A DNA stretch of 64,000 nucleotides from Sarcophilus harrisii. Its lineage: Eukaryota > Chordata > Mammalia > Dasyuromorphia > Dasyuridae. Shown here in pieces: positions 26,609 through 46,199 of this stretch. The translations under genes and the position numbers were made by a program. Location: the NCBI RefSeq assembly GCF_902635505.1, contig NC_045430.1, forward strand, positions 2,234,677 to 2,298,676, read 5' to 3'. Position 1 is the stretch's first letter, and each line of letters starts with the position of its first letter. The notes beneath the pieces were generated by a model. That model worked only from the letters and a program-made list of their open reading frames with translations. It searched no databases and had not been told where the DNA came from.

Positions 26609-26880
26609 TGGATCTACTTCCCTTACTCTGCTGCTTTGAATTTTAATTTTTCAGTCATTATTTTATACTATCCATTCCCCAATTGATAAAAAAATGATCT
26701 TGTTTCTAGTTATTTTTTTTTTTAATCATGAAGTGCTGTTGTAAGTATTTTTGTGTACATAGACCCTTTCTATCTTTGACCTCCTTAGGCTTTTAGTAAT
26801 GAGAGTTCTGAGTCAAAAGATATGAACAACTGAATCACATTCTTACCATTGCTTTTCCAATTTATAGGTCCAACAATTGT
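26570..26880 (-). mobile_element. T-run and old antisense LINE-1 fragment
   Basis: A long T-run (26578-26610) and text such as TCCATTCCCCAATTGATAAAAAAATGA and GTATTTTTGTGTACATAGACCC fit the reverse complement of the L1 3' region. Confidence 0.45.
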
Positions 26881-27069
26881 ATTTCTTTCTTTCTTCCTAC
26901 AATTCCTCAAACAGTAATCTTCTCTACTCCACCCCCCTGAATTTTTTGAGGGGTGTCATCTTGCCTAATTTGCTGGGTGGGAAGTGTGACACAGTACAAC
27001 TTTTTATAGAGAGAAGTTTTGTTTTTTTCATTTTAAAGAGCTGTTTGTTTGCATCCTTTGTCAGCCTTT

Positions 27070-27300
27070 CAGGCTGCTCTTAAATTTACTAGACGTTCGA
27101 ACATCTCCTGTTAAGTATTTTAGGAATGAGAGCCAGAGGAAAATGCCTAAGAGGCCACCTGGCACAACCCCTTCTTCATTTTGCAGATGAAGAATTGGCA
27201 TGAAACCAGTTGTCCAGGACCATAGAGGTAGGAAGCAGAAGAGTGGAATTTGAATCCAGCTTCTTTGGCCCTGGAACCAGTCAGCTTGCCACTTTGTCCA
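27070..27300 (-). mobile_element. MIR-like SINE, antisense
   Basis: CATTTTGCAGATGAAGAATTGGCATGAAACCAGTTG...GGAAGCAGAAGAGTGGAATTTGAATCCAG is the reverse MIR layout (TTTTACAGATGAGGAAACTGAGG). Confidence 0.5.
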
Positions 27301-27434
27301 TTTTTCTGCATACATACTATTTCTGCCAGAATAGAAGTCCCCTGAAATGAAACTAATGTTCATTTCCTCTTTATCATCAGCAAAGTGCCAGTAAAATGTT
27401 CCCTTCATGACAAATTATTTTTTTGTTCCATCAT

Positions 27435-27640
27435 GTTTCAATTGGGTTCAGTTGTGTACCTTTTATTCCACTTGAGGTTTTCTTGACAAAGACGCTGGAG
27501 CAGTCTTTACAGATGGGGCTCATTGTAATGAGAAAATTGAAGCAAACAAGGTGAAGTCACTTGGCCAGGGCCACACATTAGTGTATGAAGAGTGTATCTT
27601 CCTGACTCCAGACCAAGCACTGTACCATATAGCTACTCAA
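27435..27640 (-). mobile_element. MAR1 SINE, antisense
   Basis: GTTCAGTTGTGTACC...CTTGAGGTTTTCTTGACAAAGACGCTGGAGCAG...GTCACTTGGCCAGGGCCACACA...TCCTGACTCCAGACCAAGCACTGTACC follows the reverse complement of the marsupial MAR1 consensus from end to head. Confidence 0.8.
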
Positions 27641-27923
27641 TTTTTGAAAAATCTACTACACTGAAATCTTTTTACATCATTCTTATTAAAAGCCTAGCCA
27701 GTTTCTAAAAGCAGAGATCTGCTCAGCCTGGAAGGACTAAATCTTCAATTAGATTAGGATAATAGTCAAAGAGAAAGAACATTTGAATATCTCAACAAAA
27801 ATATCTCCAAATATCCACATTTGACCAGGCTGAAAGACTCTTTAGGGCAGGGATTCGAATTTCAGGGAATCTATAAACTTGTATGGGGAAAAAAACTGTA
27901 TCTTCTTTTTATGGAGTTTATAT

Positions 27924-27928
<5 letters not shown>

Positions 27929-27979
<51 letters not shown>
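27929..27979. repeat. (TA)n microsatellite
   Basis: About 25 TA units without interruption. The open frame crossing it encodes only Ile-Tyr repeats and is not a gene. Confidence 0.95.
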
Positions 27980-27982
<3 letters not shown>

Positions 27983-28169
27983 TTATATAAAATCATTCCC
28001 AAAAGGGGTCGATAGTTTTCAACAAACTGCCAAAGGGTTGATGACAGAAAAGGTTTTAAAAATCTATCTTAAAGAGATTGTTAAAGACTAGTTGAATGTT
28101 TTTAGGAAAAATGATTCTTTCATTTTCACAATTAAATGAATAGTTCTGTTGTGGAAGGGGATGCGGGGC

Positions 28170-28580
28170 TGTCACAACTAGGCCTGGGAGATCTAAGTTG
28201 GAATCTAGTCTCAGACACTTACTAGCTGTGTGACTGAGTAAATCACTTAACCTTTATATTCATCAATTTCCTCAACTTTGGATTACTGTGAAGATATTTG
28301 TAAATATTTGCAAAGTGCCTGGCCCATGGTAGGCATTTATTTAATAAATGCTTGTTCCCTCTCCCTCTGAGGGGAAAGGGCACTATCTGCACAGGCCCAG
28401 TGGTGGACATTCTGGAGAGATGGGTGGATTTAGCAGTAGGGCACATGCTGTCAGGTACCCTGTATCCTGTCTGGAAAGGAGCAACTGCTCATTTTTACTT
28501 ATTTCTAATCTGTAAAATGAAGGAGTTGGAATAAAGGAAGCTATAAGGTCTCTTCTAGCCCTAAATTTATACCCTGATGA
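28170..28580 (+). mobile_element. MAR1/MIR-like SINE sequences
   Basis: CTAGTCTCAGACACTTACTAGCTGTGTGACTGAG...CACTTAACC, TTTGCAAAGTGCCTGGCCCATGGTAGGCA and AATAAATGCTTGTTCC form one element to about 28365. TCTAATCTGTAAAATGAAGGAGTTGGAATAAA...GGTCTCTTCTAGCCCTAAAT at 28505-28570 looks like part of another. Confidence 0.7.
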
Positions 28581-28639
28581 TTCTTACTGTGACTACTCTG
28601 ATGCACTTCAGGGATTGGTTAGGGCTAGACTTTCCCATT

Positions 28640-28880
28640 ATCTTCATTGGCATTGTCTTGCTGGTATGATTTCTCACATTTCAGTAAATTGCAAACTGCC
28701 GAGGGAGGTCTTTTCCTGTCTATTATATTTATGAGATTTGTTTACATTACGATTTTTCTGATGCAGCATAAGGAATGAGTTGTCACCTAAGGTTTTTGCA
28801 TGCATAATTTTGAGGGATTTTTTCCTTCAGTATAAACCGTTGTGAAAAGCTTATTCACATACTTTGCAAATGAATTCTTT
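28640..28880 (-). pseudogene. Decayed C2H2 zinc-finger remnant
   Basis: On the minus strand one frame reads KTLGDNSFLMLHQKNRNVNK followed by SHKYN, which lines up with CGKTFSxxSxLxLHQRIHxGEKPxKCN of the cluster. A second piece gives KVCE-AF. Cysteines and histidines are partly lost, and stops are present. It lies between units 2 and 3 and probably marks a former unit or the tail of unit 3's neighbour. Confidence 0.6.
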
Positions 28881-28924
28881 TTAAATGATTAAACTTAAAT
28901 GGAAATACTAATATAACTAACTTT

Positions 28925-29165
28925 ACGCAGAAATACTTTACATTTTAAAATAATTTTTATTGATAGTTTGAACTTATATCACTTACATTTTCCAACGTAT
29001 CCTTCCCTGAACTGCTCCCAGGGAGCTACCCCTTATAACAGAGAGAGAGAAAAAGAAATAATTCAACAAAACCAACCAACGTATCAAAAAGTGGCAATTT
29101 TATATACTCTTCCACACCCATATTACCCCATCTCTGCAAAGTGGTGGGAATATCCTAAGACATAA
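28925..29165 (-). mobile_element. Possible antisense LINE fragment
   Basis: TAATTTTTATTGATAG...CACTTACATTTTCCAACG...GGAGCTACCCCTTATAACAGAGAGAG...CAAAACCAACCAACG resembles antisense LINE 3' text known from mammals. The match is from memory and weak. Confidence 0.35.
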
Positions 29166-29299
29166 TTCTTAATTAACTCAATACTGATTACTTTAACATA
29201 TAAAACTTAGGTATAGATAGCTTTTAGATTAAGAGATACAGTCAGAGATTGTTACTCTTTTTGGTAGAGCTAAGCCCCTGCAAAACTGAGTTGGAATGA

Positions 29300-29755
29300 T
29301 TATTTCCCCATTTCAAATTCCCTCTTGTAGTCAGCTGAGTTAGCACTCTCTACAGTATTTACTGCAAGTAATATCACTTATCAGTTAGCACAGTAATTTC
29401 ACATCAAGAGTGATGTAAAACTGTGACCAGATTGATAGTTATGCCAATGTGCCTAAACCCCAAATATCGGCAATAGTGCATAGCTAACCTCAGAATATTC
29501 CAGCATGTACCCAGCTTAACCTCAAGTCAAGCATCAAACACCATCCAATCAGAATTCAAACAAGTTTTCCAAGAATTTGCAATTTGTCCATTCCTCTTTT
29601 ATGACTATAAAAATAACCTTTGTAAATCCTCAGTTTGTCTATCACTGAGGAGCCAATGACCTAATTTATTGGCAACTGTTACCTTTGCTAATCAACTGAT
29701 TGTGCACAAAACTTTTTTGCCTCGATTTTTATTGTAGATTTCCATCATGACAGTG
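29300..29755 (+). mobile_element. Possible LTR of a class I endogenous retrovirus
   Basis: It has a CCAAT-type box (CACCATCCAATCAG, about 29539-29552), a TATA-like TATAAAAATAACC near 29607, then CTCAGTTTGTCTATCACTGAGGAG. Borders and poly(A) signal are unclear. Confidence 0.4.
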
Positions 29756-29759
29756 CATG

Positions 29760-30470
29760 AGAGTATAAGAGACTCAAATCACTTCTTTGGAGCCAACCTT
29801 GGTCAATATAATTTCATAGCACTAAAATTTTTTTCATCTTCTTTTTGGGTTATTTCCATTTCCACTATTGTTACTGAGAATGTTCCCCCCCCCCACCAAT
29901 TCTGCTTAGTCAACTTTGAATCAGTTCAATTGTTTTTCCGTGTACTTCTGCATTCGACATATTTATCACTTTCTATAAAACAGTAATACTACACAGCCAC
30001 TTACAGGCTGAACCTGAATATGCACAAGTCCCCTTCAAATTTTTGTTCTTCCTTTCCAGTCATCCTTACATGGTATACCTAGTGTGACCATTGCTTGTTG
30101 TTACTCTATCCTTGTTGCTACATAAAGACTTCATCAACTTTCATCATATTCCTCAAAGTTGTCTGTTTTAATTGCAATTATACGAATGGCTCATACTTCA
30201 ACATCCTATTGCTAGATAATTCAGGTACTTCCAGTTCTTTTTATTACAAATGAATATGAAATATTAAAATCTTTGACCAGATAGCTCCATTATTTTTGAT
30301 AACCCTTTCAATGCAATGACCAATCAAAATGCTTTTTGGTGACATTTACCGTGTACTGAGAAAATGCATTCTAAAAAAATCTATTACCAATCTCTCTTCT
30401 TCAATTTCATAACACTGTTTCTAATAAATACTTTTTTATTGAAAATTTGATGAGTATCTCGAAACTTTAA
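29760..30470. other. AT-rich spacer
   Basis: A run of Cs at 29885-29896. No gene or clear repeat is seen. Confidence 0.4.
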
Positions 30471-30482
30471 CATATATAATTT

Positions 30483-30599
30483 CCCCCTCTCAGGCAACTG
30501 GGGGTTAAGTGACTTGCCCAGGGTCACACAGCTAAGAAGTGTTAAGTATCTGAGTTCACATTTGAACTCCGGTCCTCCTGACTTCAGGGCTGGTGCTTC
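30483..30599 (-). mobile_element. WSINE1-like SINE, antisense, with target-site duplication
   Basis: GGCAACTGGGGGTTAAGTGACTTGCCCAGGGTCACACAGC...GAACTCCGGTCCTCCTGACTTCAGGGCTGGTGC is the reverse of the SINE at 14268-14394. It is flanked by a 14-bp repeat AACATATATAATTT at 30469-30482 and 30600-30613. The head is truncated. Confidence 0.85.
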
Positions 30600-30619
30600 A
30601 ACATATATAATTTTGACAG

Positions 30620-31188
30620 ACAAAATACTTTCCATGTTATTAGCAATTTGATAATTATCTCTTCACACCTACTGACCATTTATCCATTGTTTACCAAGAC
30701 CTACCTTTGTAGATTTTGTTCTTTTCATATTTATCAATAATATTTAATATCAACTTTAACTTGGGCTATATTGCTTTCATACTTTTCTATTTTTTTATCC
30801 TCAAATACATCTTAACTTGATCTTTGTAATTATTTAATAGAACATTTTCTTAATTCTACAATTGAAATAACTGCACAATCCTGTTTTATCCCTCTCCCTA
30901 CTTTTAGTTCATTTTACATATATATTTGAGGCAACAGATCAGGAGGAGTCTTGAGATGTAGTTCTAAGTCCATTTTCTGCTATGTTGCTAATCAATTTCC
31001 CCAAGTAAATTTATCAAATACATTTTTTCTTGCTACTTTAAGTTTATAAAACACTAATCTTTTTCCCTCTTATTTTTTATTAGATAGATGGTATCACCAT
31101 CTGTCTTTTTACTCTTGGTCCAGTACCACAGTAATTTGATTGAAAAGTTTGTAGGTAATGTTTAAGAGTATATATCTAACTTAAATTT
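30620..31188 (-). other. 3' UTR and flank of the intact zinc-finger gene
   Basis: The stop at 31191-31189 is followed (minus strand) by AT-rich sequence. Text at 30930-31060 is weakly like the 3' flanks of units 1 and 2. Confidence 0.5.
31076..31081 (-). terminator. Candidate polyadenylation signal AATAAA of the zinc-finger gene
   Basis: TTTATT on the plus strand is AATAAA on the minus strand, about 110 bp after the stop codon. Other AT-rich candidates lie farther on, so this is a reasonable but unproved choice. Confidence 0.4.
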
Positions 31189-40409
<9,221 letters not shown>

Positions 40410-40699
40410 CTCGCCGAGCGGGGCGCGGTCCCCGCGGGCGCCGGATCCCGGGGACGGGACAGGGCCGCCGCCGCCTCCCTCCCCGCCAGACCAGGGACAG
40501 CGGCGTCAGCCTCCAGGAGACCCGGCTGGGCTCGGGCGGCAGGCTCTGGGTTCGGACCCCGGCCCCCCAGCGGGGCACCGCGCGTGCCGGCCCGGGCAGT
40601 GAGCGACAGAAAGCCCCGCGGAGACGGAGACAGGCACAGGAAGAGAGAGAGACACGGAGGGGGCGCGGGGCCACACACCCACGCTGGCAAGAGCGGGCA

Positions 40700-40870
40700 G
40701 CGATCTGGGCACTAGGGATCACGCTTGCGCATTCCGGCCCGCGCGCACGCGCACTCCCCTCCTCCGGGCGCGGGGCTCATTCCCCCTCCCCACCTGCGCT
40801 TCTGGCAGACGGAGTCCCTGGAACTACGTTTCCATAATGCAGCGGGAGACACGGGTATGTGGGAGTCACC
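40700..40870 (-). promoter_or_regulatory. Core promoter candidate of the intact gene: ZNF143-like and NRF1-like sites
   Basis: Plus strand 40823-40840 reads ACTACGTTTCCATAATGC, near the known ZNF143 site ACTACAnnTCCCAnnATGC. GCGCGCACGCGCAC at 40740-40753 is NRF1-like. Unit 1 has a similar ZNF143-like site at the matching place. Confidence 0.55.
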
Positions 40871-41284
40871 CGGCTTGGGGAATTCCGGGAAAGAATGAGA
40901 ACGTTCGGATCCCGGCGCTCCTGCCCCTGCCCTGCAGGCCCCCCCGCTCTGACAGAACCTGAGCCACGCCCCACAACCCGAGGCCGCCTGCATCAGGGAG
41001 CCTGCGCGGTCCCGGTGCAGCTCGGGCGCCCTCCGGGAGGCCGCCGAATCCGCTGCTCAGGGAGGGCCTCGAGGGAGAACGTCTCTTTCCTTCTGAAAGG
41101 AAGTGCTCCTGTTCAGATCTAAACCCATCATGTGACTCGTGGCGTCTCCCCAAACCCCGGGGCCGGTTATTCGGACCCGTTTCACCCGCGACATCCTGCA
41201 GAGCACACCGCGGGCGGGAGAACGCTTCCCCGTCCCCTGGGTCAGAGCCCCGCCGCCGTGCGCCCCGGAAGCACCCGGCTCCAA

Positions 41285-41515
41285 CGCGGAGGGGGGGGCG
41301 CCCTCCCAGACGGGCCGGGGGTGGGTGGGGTGGGGCGGCACCCTCCCCAGACGGGCCGGGGGGGGGTGCGGCACCCCTCCCAGACGGGCCTGGGGGAGGG
41401 GTCTGGCCCCTCCCCAGAGGGGCCCGGGAGGGAGGGTCTGCGCCCCAGAGGGGCCGGGAGGGGGGCCTCCCAGAGGGGCCGGGGAGGGTCTGGCCCTCCC
41501 AGACGGTCCGGGGGT
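41285..41515. repeat. GC-rich minisatellite (CCTCCCAGACGGGCCGGGG)
   Basis: Six to seven diverged copies of about 25-45 bp share CCTCCCAGACGGGCC or CCCAGAGGGGCC followed by a G-run. Several G-runs of four or more could form quadruplex structures. Open frames through it are products of the repeat. Confidence 0.8.
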
Positions 41516-41619
41516 GTGTGTGTGGGGAATCAGGGCCCTTTAGGTCACGACCTGCTTGGAGCCGAGCCTTAGGGGGGGGTCCTAGGGGTCCCAGGAGATT
41601 GGTGCATTGACTGGCCATG

Positions 41620-42536
41620 CGGCGGGAGGGAGGCGCAACTCCAGAAGGCGGTCTGGGGAGTGCTCTACACGAAGGAAAAGGTGTATGTGGGAGGTTAGGG
41701 GCGAGGGAGGATCCTAGGGTCGGGAATACAGCCTGTTGGAAGGCTCCTGGGGTGAGATGAGCACGCCAGGGGTTGGGGACAGAACCTGATCCGAGGTTCT
41801 CCCCTTCTCCGGAGTTGAGTCAGTGACGGTCTTGATGAGGCTCAGTTTCTTCTATAAAATCGGACTGATTCTACCACCTCTGAAGGGCTTTTCCGTTTGA
41901 AATCTCCAATGGGAAATTAGCCAGTCCGGTCAATGGGTAAGGGAGGGCGGGCAATCTTCCTGCAGAGACTGGCTGCGGTCGGGGAGTAAGGATCGTAAAT
42001 TCCCAGCAGAGAATAGCGACTCAGGCAGTGGGCCTCCTGTAGACACAGGGTTTTAGGGAACCTGATTTGGGGCTGAACAGAAGATGGATTAAAAGGGAGA
42101 GAGCAGAAATGATTGCCATAGTCCAGGTGAGTGATGACACACGTTGGTTGCCCCAGTGTCCCTCAGGGGCAGTGGAGGAGGAGGGCAGCAAACCAGGGTC
42201 AGGCTGAGAAGAAGCCTTCTCTGCACTCAGGGGCCGATGTGGACTTCGCAAAGATTCCTGACAAGCCCCATTCAGAAAACAGTCCTAAACCTGACTACCT
42301 TGAGAATAGAAGGAGTACTTTGAGCAGAAGGTCCCAGGGAAGATTAACCTAGTGAAGTGGGGGTTCAATTGGTGTTGGGGAAATGAATCCTAATAAGTCA
42401 GAGGACCTGAGTTTAATGCCTTGTCCTGCCCAAGGGGTCAATCTGGCCAAGTTCCTCCCCTTTCCTTACTTTCTCACCTGACAAAAGAGGATAATAATAA
42501 TAATATCTACTTTTCAGGGTGATTGTAAGGGGAGTG
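41620..42536. other. Intergenic, no gene recognised
   Basis: Text such as CAGTTTCTTCTATAAAATCGG and CACCTGACAAAAGAGGATAATAATAATAATA (42476-42506) is weakly SINE-like. No coding feature is seen. Confidence 0.4.
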
Positions 42537-42542
42537 AGACAC

Positions 42543-43218
42543 TGTTATGGGCCAGAACTTGAAATAAGGTGCTAAGTCACTGGAATCGATAGAGACAATG
42601 CTTATGTGGTTGGTTCCCACATTAGAGTTCATACCTTTAAGAGAGTCCACACGTTAGAGTTCACACCTTTAAGAGAGTCCACACGTTAAAGTTCACACCT
42701 TTAAGAGAGTCCACATGTTAGAGTTCACACCTTTAAGAGAGTCCACACCTTTAAGAGAGTCCACACGTTAGAGTTCACACCTTTAAGAGATCCACACCTT
42801 TAAGAGAGTCCACACCTTTGAGAGTTCACACCTTTAAGAGAGCATATATAAAGAGGAGTCCACTAAAGGACAAACCCACTAGAGACTTCAGGAGATTTAC
42901 AAGTCAGATTCATTCCAACTTCCACCTTTGTGCTGACTGGAGGCTTTGGATTTGGAGGGAGCTAGAGGCTGAAGTTGGCAGAGTCAAAGGACTAGCGGCA
43001 AGAGCTCTTGGAACCAAGGAGAGAGATAGGCCTCTAAGAAAGCTAACAAGGCCCCAGGAAAGATAAGACTTGGATGGAGAAAATAAAGGATCTGGACTTT
43101 AACTCCTGGCTGGATCTGAGATGATTATTGATCTGAACTGAAAGGAAGGCTGCCTCCAGAAGCCCCCCAAGAAACCTGCTCCCAGAGAACAATACACTTT
43201 AGAGAAGAGAGCGTTACA
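42543..43218 (+). mobile_element. Solo LTR (676 bp), 6-bp target-site duplication
   Basis: The element begins TGTTATGGGCC and ends GCGTTACA, flanked by AGACAC on both sides (42537-42542, 43219-43224). U3 holds about nine ACACCTTTAAGAGAGTCC repeats (42616-42840), a TATA box (CATATATAAAG, 42843-42853) and a poly(A) signal AATAAA at 43082-43087. A 6-bp duplication is usual for class II (ERVK-like) elements. No internal gag-pol is present. The R region is related to the split LTR at 52.5-55.5 kb. Confidence 0.9.
42616..42840 (+). repeat. Tandem U3 repeats in the solo LTR
   Basis: The unit GTTAGAGTTCACACCTTTAA-GAGAGTCCACAC (about 32 bp) and shorter ACACCTTTAAGAGAGTCC forms repeat about nine times. 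In LTRs such direct repeats often act as enhancers; here that is inference. Confidence 0.85.
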
Positions 43219-43224
43219 AGACAC

Positions 43225-43660
43225 ATATGCAAAGTGTTTTGCAAACCTTAAATGTTATTCTCTATAAGCATATATTGAACTCCTACTGTGTGCCAAGCAC
43301 TTGTATTAGGCACTGGAAGGACAAATTCAGATAGACCTCATCCTTGGAACTCAGCCACACCATAGGAGAGGTGATATGAGGATTCTCTTTGTCATCTTTC
43401 AGAGGGAGGGAACTGAGGTAGAGAAAGCTCCAGAAAATTTGGCCCTAGGGCTTTCTGAATAGCCTCAGGCTAATGGAGTAGCTTTCCATGGCCACACAAT
43501 TTCTACATCCATTTGAGGTTCACTATATTCTCAGTGACTGGAAGTTTAAACATCCTTGGCCCCATATAACAGATGAGAGCACCCAGCTGAACTTTAGAGT
43601 TGTGTGGCCTCATTCACACAGAAGCAAAAAGTGAAGTAATTGCAATGTTTGGAATCTAGC
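43225..43660. mobile_element. MIR/L2-like old repeat sequence
   Basis: GCATATATTGAACTCCTACTGTGTGCCAAGCACTTGTATTAGGCACTGG and TTCAGAGGGAGGGAACTGAGGTAGAG are typical ancient repeat phrases. The limits are loose. Confidence 0.45.
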
Positions 43661-43664
43661 TACT

Positions 43665-44285
43665 TATTGCACTGCAGCCACATGCATTTTTGGGGGGGTA
43701 AAGTTAAAGATAATTTAGCATAACCTCTCAAACATAAAGATGTTCCAATTCTTCAAGCAAGGAGTAAAAGACAGAAGTCAAATATGTGCTAAGTAAGGAG
43801 TTGTCAGGTCGATTATCGAAGACAGGTCAAGGAGAAGAAGGAAAGTGAGATAAGGGCACTGGTCTGGACATCTGTAACTCTGAGGAATATGTTCAGGAGG
43901 ATGGTGGGATGAATGAAAGAAAAGAGAGAGAAGGACATGAAGGAAGGAAAGAAGGGAGATCGAGATACAGGATAGAATGTTCAATGATGGACTAGTGTGT
44001 ACAAATGCATATGTGATTTCTATGTCAAAGGGTGACTGTCTAAACGTGTAAAGGCTGGAATTCTTATGCTTTAGCTCCATAAGTCCTGACAAAAGATAGA
44101 GCTGGACTGGTGTCCATTGGGTTTCCACCTGATCCACAGTTGTTCTATAAAAGATCTTGGGGTTTCAATGTATTGCAAGCTCAATATGAGTCAACTTGGT
44201 GATATGGTAGTCAGAAGAGTTAATGCAATCTTAAGCTGAAGTAAGAGAGGGTCCTCCTGGAGCTTCATTTTCTAGAGAATCAAAG
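43665..44285. other. Intergenic, no gene recognised
   Basis: The 119-codon frame at 43778-44137 (minus) has no domain. It is probably chance. Confidence 0.4.
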
Positions 44286-44289
44286 ATCG

Positions 44290-44545
44290 ACCTAACTTCA
44301 TTCTCTTCCCGATGTCATTCCTGCCTTCTCCAAGGCTTCAAAGTCATGTCCCATATAGCCAGGTTCTTTCCTCTCCAATTTGCCACCCTCTCTGCTTTTC
44401 AATTTCCTTTCACATAGAGTTTTCTTTCATTAGAATGTAAGCTCAGTGAAGACAGGGACTTTCCTTCTTTTTGCCTCTGCTTGAAGGCCCAGCAATTAGC
44501 ACAGTGACTGGCACACAGAACACAATAAATGCTCATTTCTTGGAT
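44290..44545 (+). mobile_element. L2-type LINE 3' end
   Basis: CATTAGAATGTAAGCTCAGTGAAGACAGGGACTTTCC...CAATTAGCACAGTGACTGGCACACAG...AATAAATGCTCATTTC is the common L2-type tail. Confidence 0.65.
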
Positions 44546-44559
44546 TCTTCCTTTCTGAA

Positions 44560-45000
44560 AGTTATGGTTTAAAAAGATGTGACAAACTGTAGAGTGTCTA
44601 GAGGAAAGCAGTCAAGATGGTGATGACTCTTCAATATTTCTGATGCAGGAATTTGGAGAGAAGACTTACAGGAGAAAGTGCCATCTTGTCAGAGATGTGA
44701 ATGTTCAGAGGCTGCATTGGGAGCAAGAATTAGCCTTGTTCAAGTGTCATGAGAGGCTAGGGCTACAAGTAATGGATGCAAATGCTAAGGAAGTAAATTT
44801 GAGGTGGTTATGATGAAAATCTGCCCAACCATGATGAATGTCTCAAAGGAGTTTGGGTTCTTTCTCTACTTATAGGTCTTTAAGCAGAGATCAAGTGAGT
44901 ACTTGTCAAAGTATGTTGTAAGGGGAAACTTTTACACTTATAGGATGGAGTATATGGCTGTTAAGGCCCTTTGCAAAGTTCTAATTCTGTGACATTATTG
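44560..45000 (+). mobile_element. CR1/L3-like LINE 3' end
   Basis: TAGGTCTTTAAGCAGAGATCAAGTGAGTACTTGTCAAAGTATGTTG...AAGGCCCTTTGCAAAGTTCTAATTCTGTGA follows the known CR1/L3 3' end (TTCAAGCAGAGGCTGGATG...CCAACTCTAAGATTCTATGA) at a distance. Confidence 0.5.
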
Positions 45001-45004
45001 ACCA

Positions 45005-45640
45005 TTCTGCTTATGGTAAGGGGCAGGGGAGACAGACAGCCAGACAGAGAGAAAAGAAAGAGGAAGACTGAAAGGAGAGGCCCCGATGTCATTTTGCTGG
45101 GAAGTCTCAGAGGATCCAAAGCTGCTGGACCTAATTCTTATCATGCTGGGATGCTATCTGCAAAGAGCAAGTCTGATCCAATACTGAATATGAGAATAAG
45201 GAAGTTGTTGTAAGGAGGATGCCAGAGTAAGGTGACCTCTGAAGTTCAATTCTGAAACCTAGATCCACCAGGGTCACAGCCCCCCTTGGAGTCCTAGTTC
45301 CCCTTTGTCAACTAAAGACAAAAAGTTTGGGGCAATGTTCACCAGCCTGGTCCTAGTCGATTTGGGTGTTCCTGTATGGGGTCATAGTTAAGCATTAGGG
45401 TCATTCAGATGTTTTCTTCTTCCTTGGATATAACCAAGGAAGGGTCCTTCCTTGTGTGAGTCTAAAGAGGAGGCGACCTTATACACCTCAATATTAAGCA
45501 TTGGGCTTGTCTGGGAGTACAACAGGCTCTGCCTATTTGGCTGTCTTGAGATCAAAAGGACGGGGATGATCATTGGGAAACATAGCATGAGAAATGCAAA
45601 CACATTCACCAGCCAACTGCTAGAATATAGAAAGAATATC

Positions 45641-45677
<37 letters not shown>

Positions 45678-46060
45678 TATATATTTTAAATCCATACGTG
45701 GCACTGGGCCTGGCAGACAAAGGGAGCTCCATAATAAATTAGTTATAACCTGAGAGAATTTATGTTCTTACCAGGCATAGGCCAGAACTGAGGAGTCTCG
45801 ACTGAATTTCAGTGCCAAGCTACAGATATACTGTGGACCCAGCCACTTGAGGTCCTTCTCTGGCTTGGACTAACTGGGTAGAGCCATAGCAGAAGGCTCC
45901 ATTACTGGTGTACCACTTCTGGCCCTCCATTTATGCATCTCACCATGTTGGTCTTCTGATCCTTCCTCTACATGATTATATCCATGCCTAACATCAGCTC
46001 TTGATGTCTCCACTTTTCTATCTGTTGGTGTCCTGGGTAAACTCAGTTCTTTTGTTGCTT
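45005..46060. other. Intergenic with one AT microsatellite
   Basis: It holds an (AT)n tract at 45638-45686. The frames crossing it are Tyr-Ile repeats. No gene is supported. Confidence 0.5.
45638..45686. repeat. (AT)n microsatellite, imperfect
   Basis: AT repeats are interrupted by GTAT and ACAT, forming a nearly perfect inverted repeat. Confidence 0.9.
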
Positions 46061-46069
46061 AAGAGACTG

Positions 46070-46190
46070 GCAAGGCAATCAGACAGATCGATGGGCAGGC
46101 AAACAGACAGCTGGGTACAAAAACAATTGGGCAGACTCAGAGACAGACAGATATCTGGGTAGGTAAACAATTGGACAGACAGATGTTCAG
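46070..46190. repeat. Degenerate CAGA-type tetranucleotide repeat
   Basis: Repeats of CAGACAGA, GGCAGGCA and GGTAGGTA with many changes, such as CAGACAGCTGGGTACAAAAACAATTGGGCAGAC and its near copy, suggest a larger unit of about 60 bp repeated twice. Confidence 0.6.
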
Positions 46191-46199
46191 ACTACAGTT

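Noticed and set aside
27879-28091. Tyr/Ile-rich 70-codon frame; also the frames at 45388-45742
   Set aside because: They are translations of (TA)n microsatellites.
42818-43066. 82-codon plus frame inside the solo LTR
   Set aside because: It lies in LTR R sequence with TATA and poly(A) signals around it; no viral protein match is seen.
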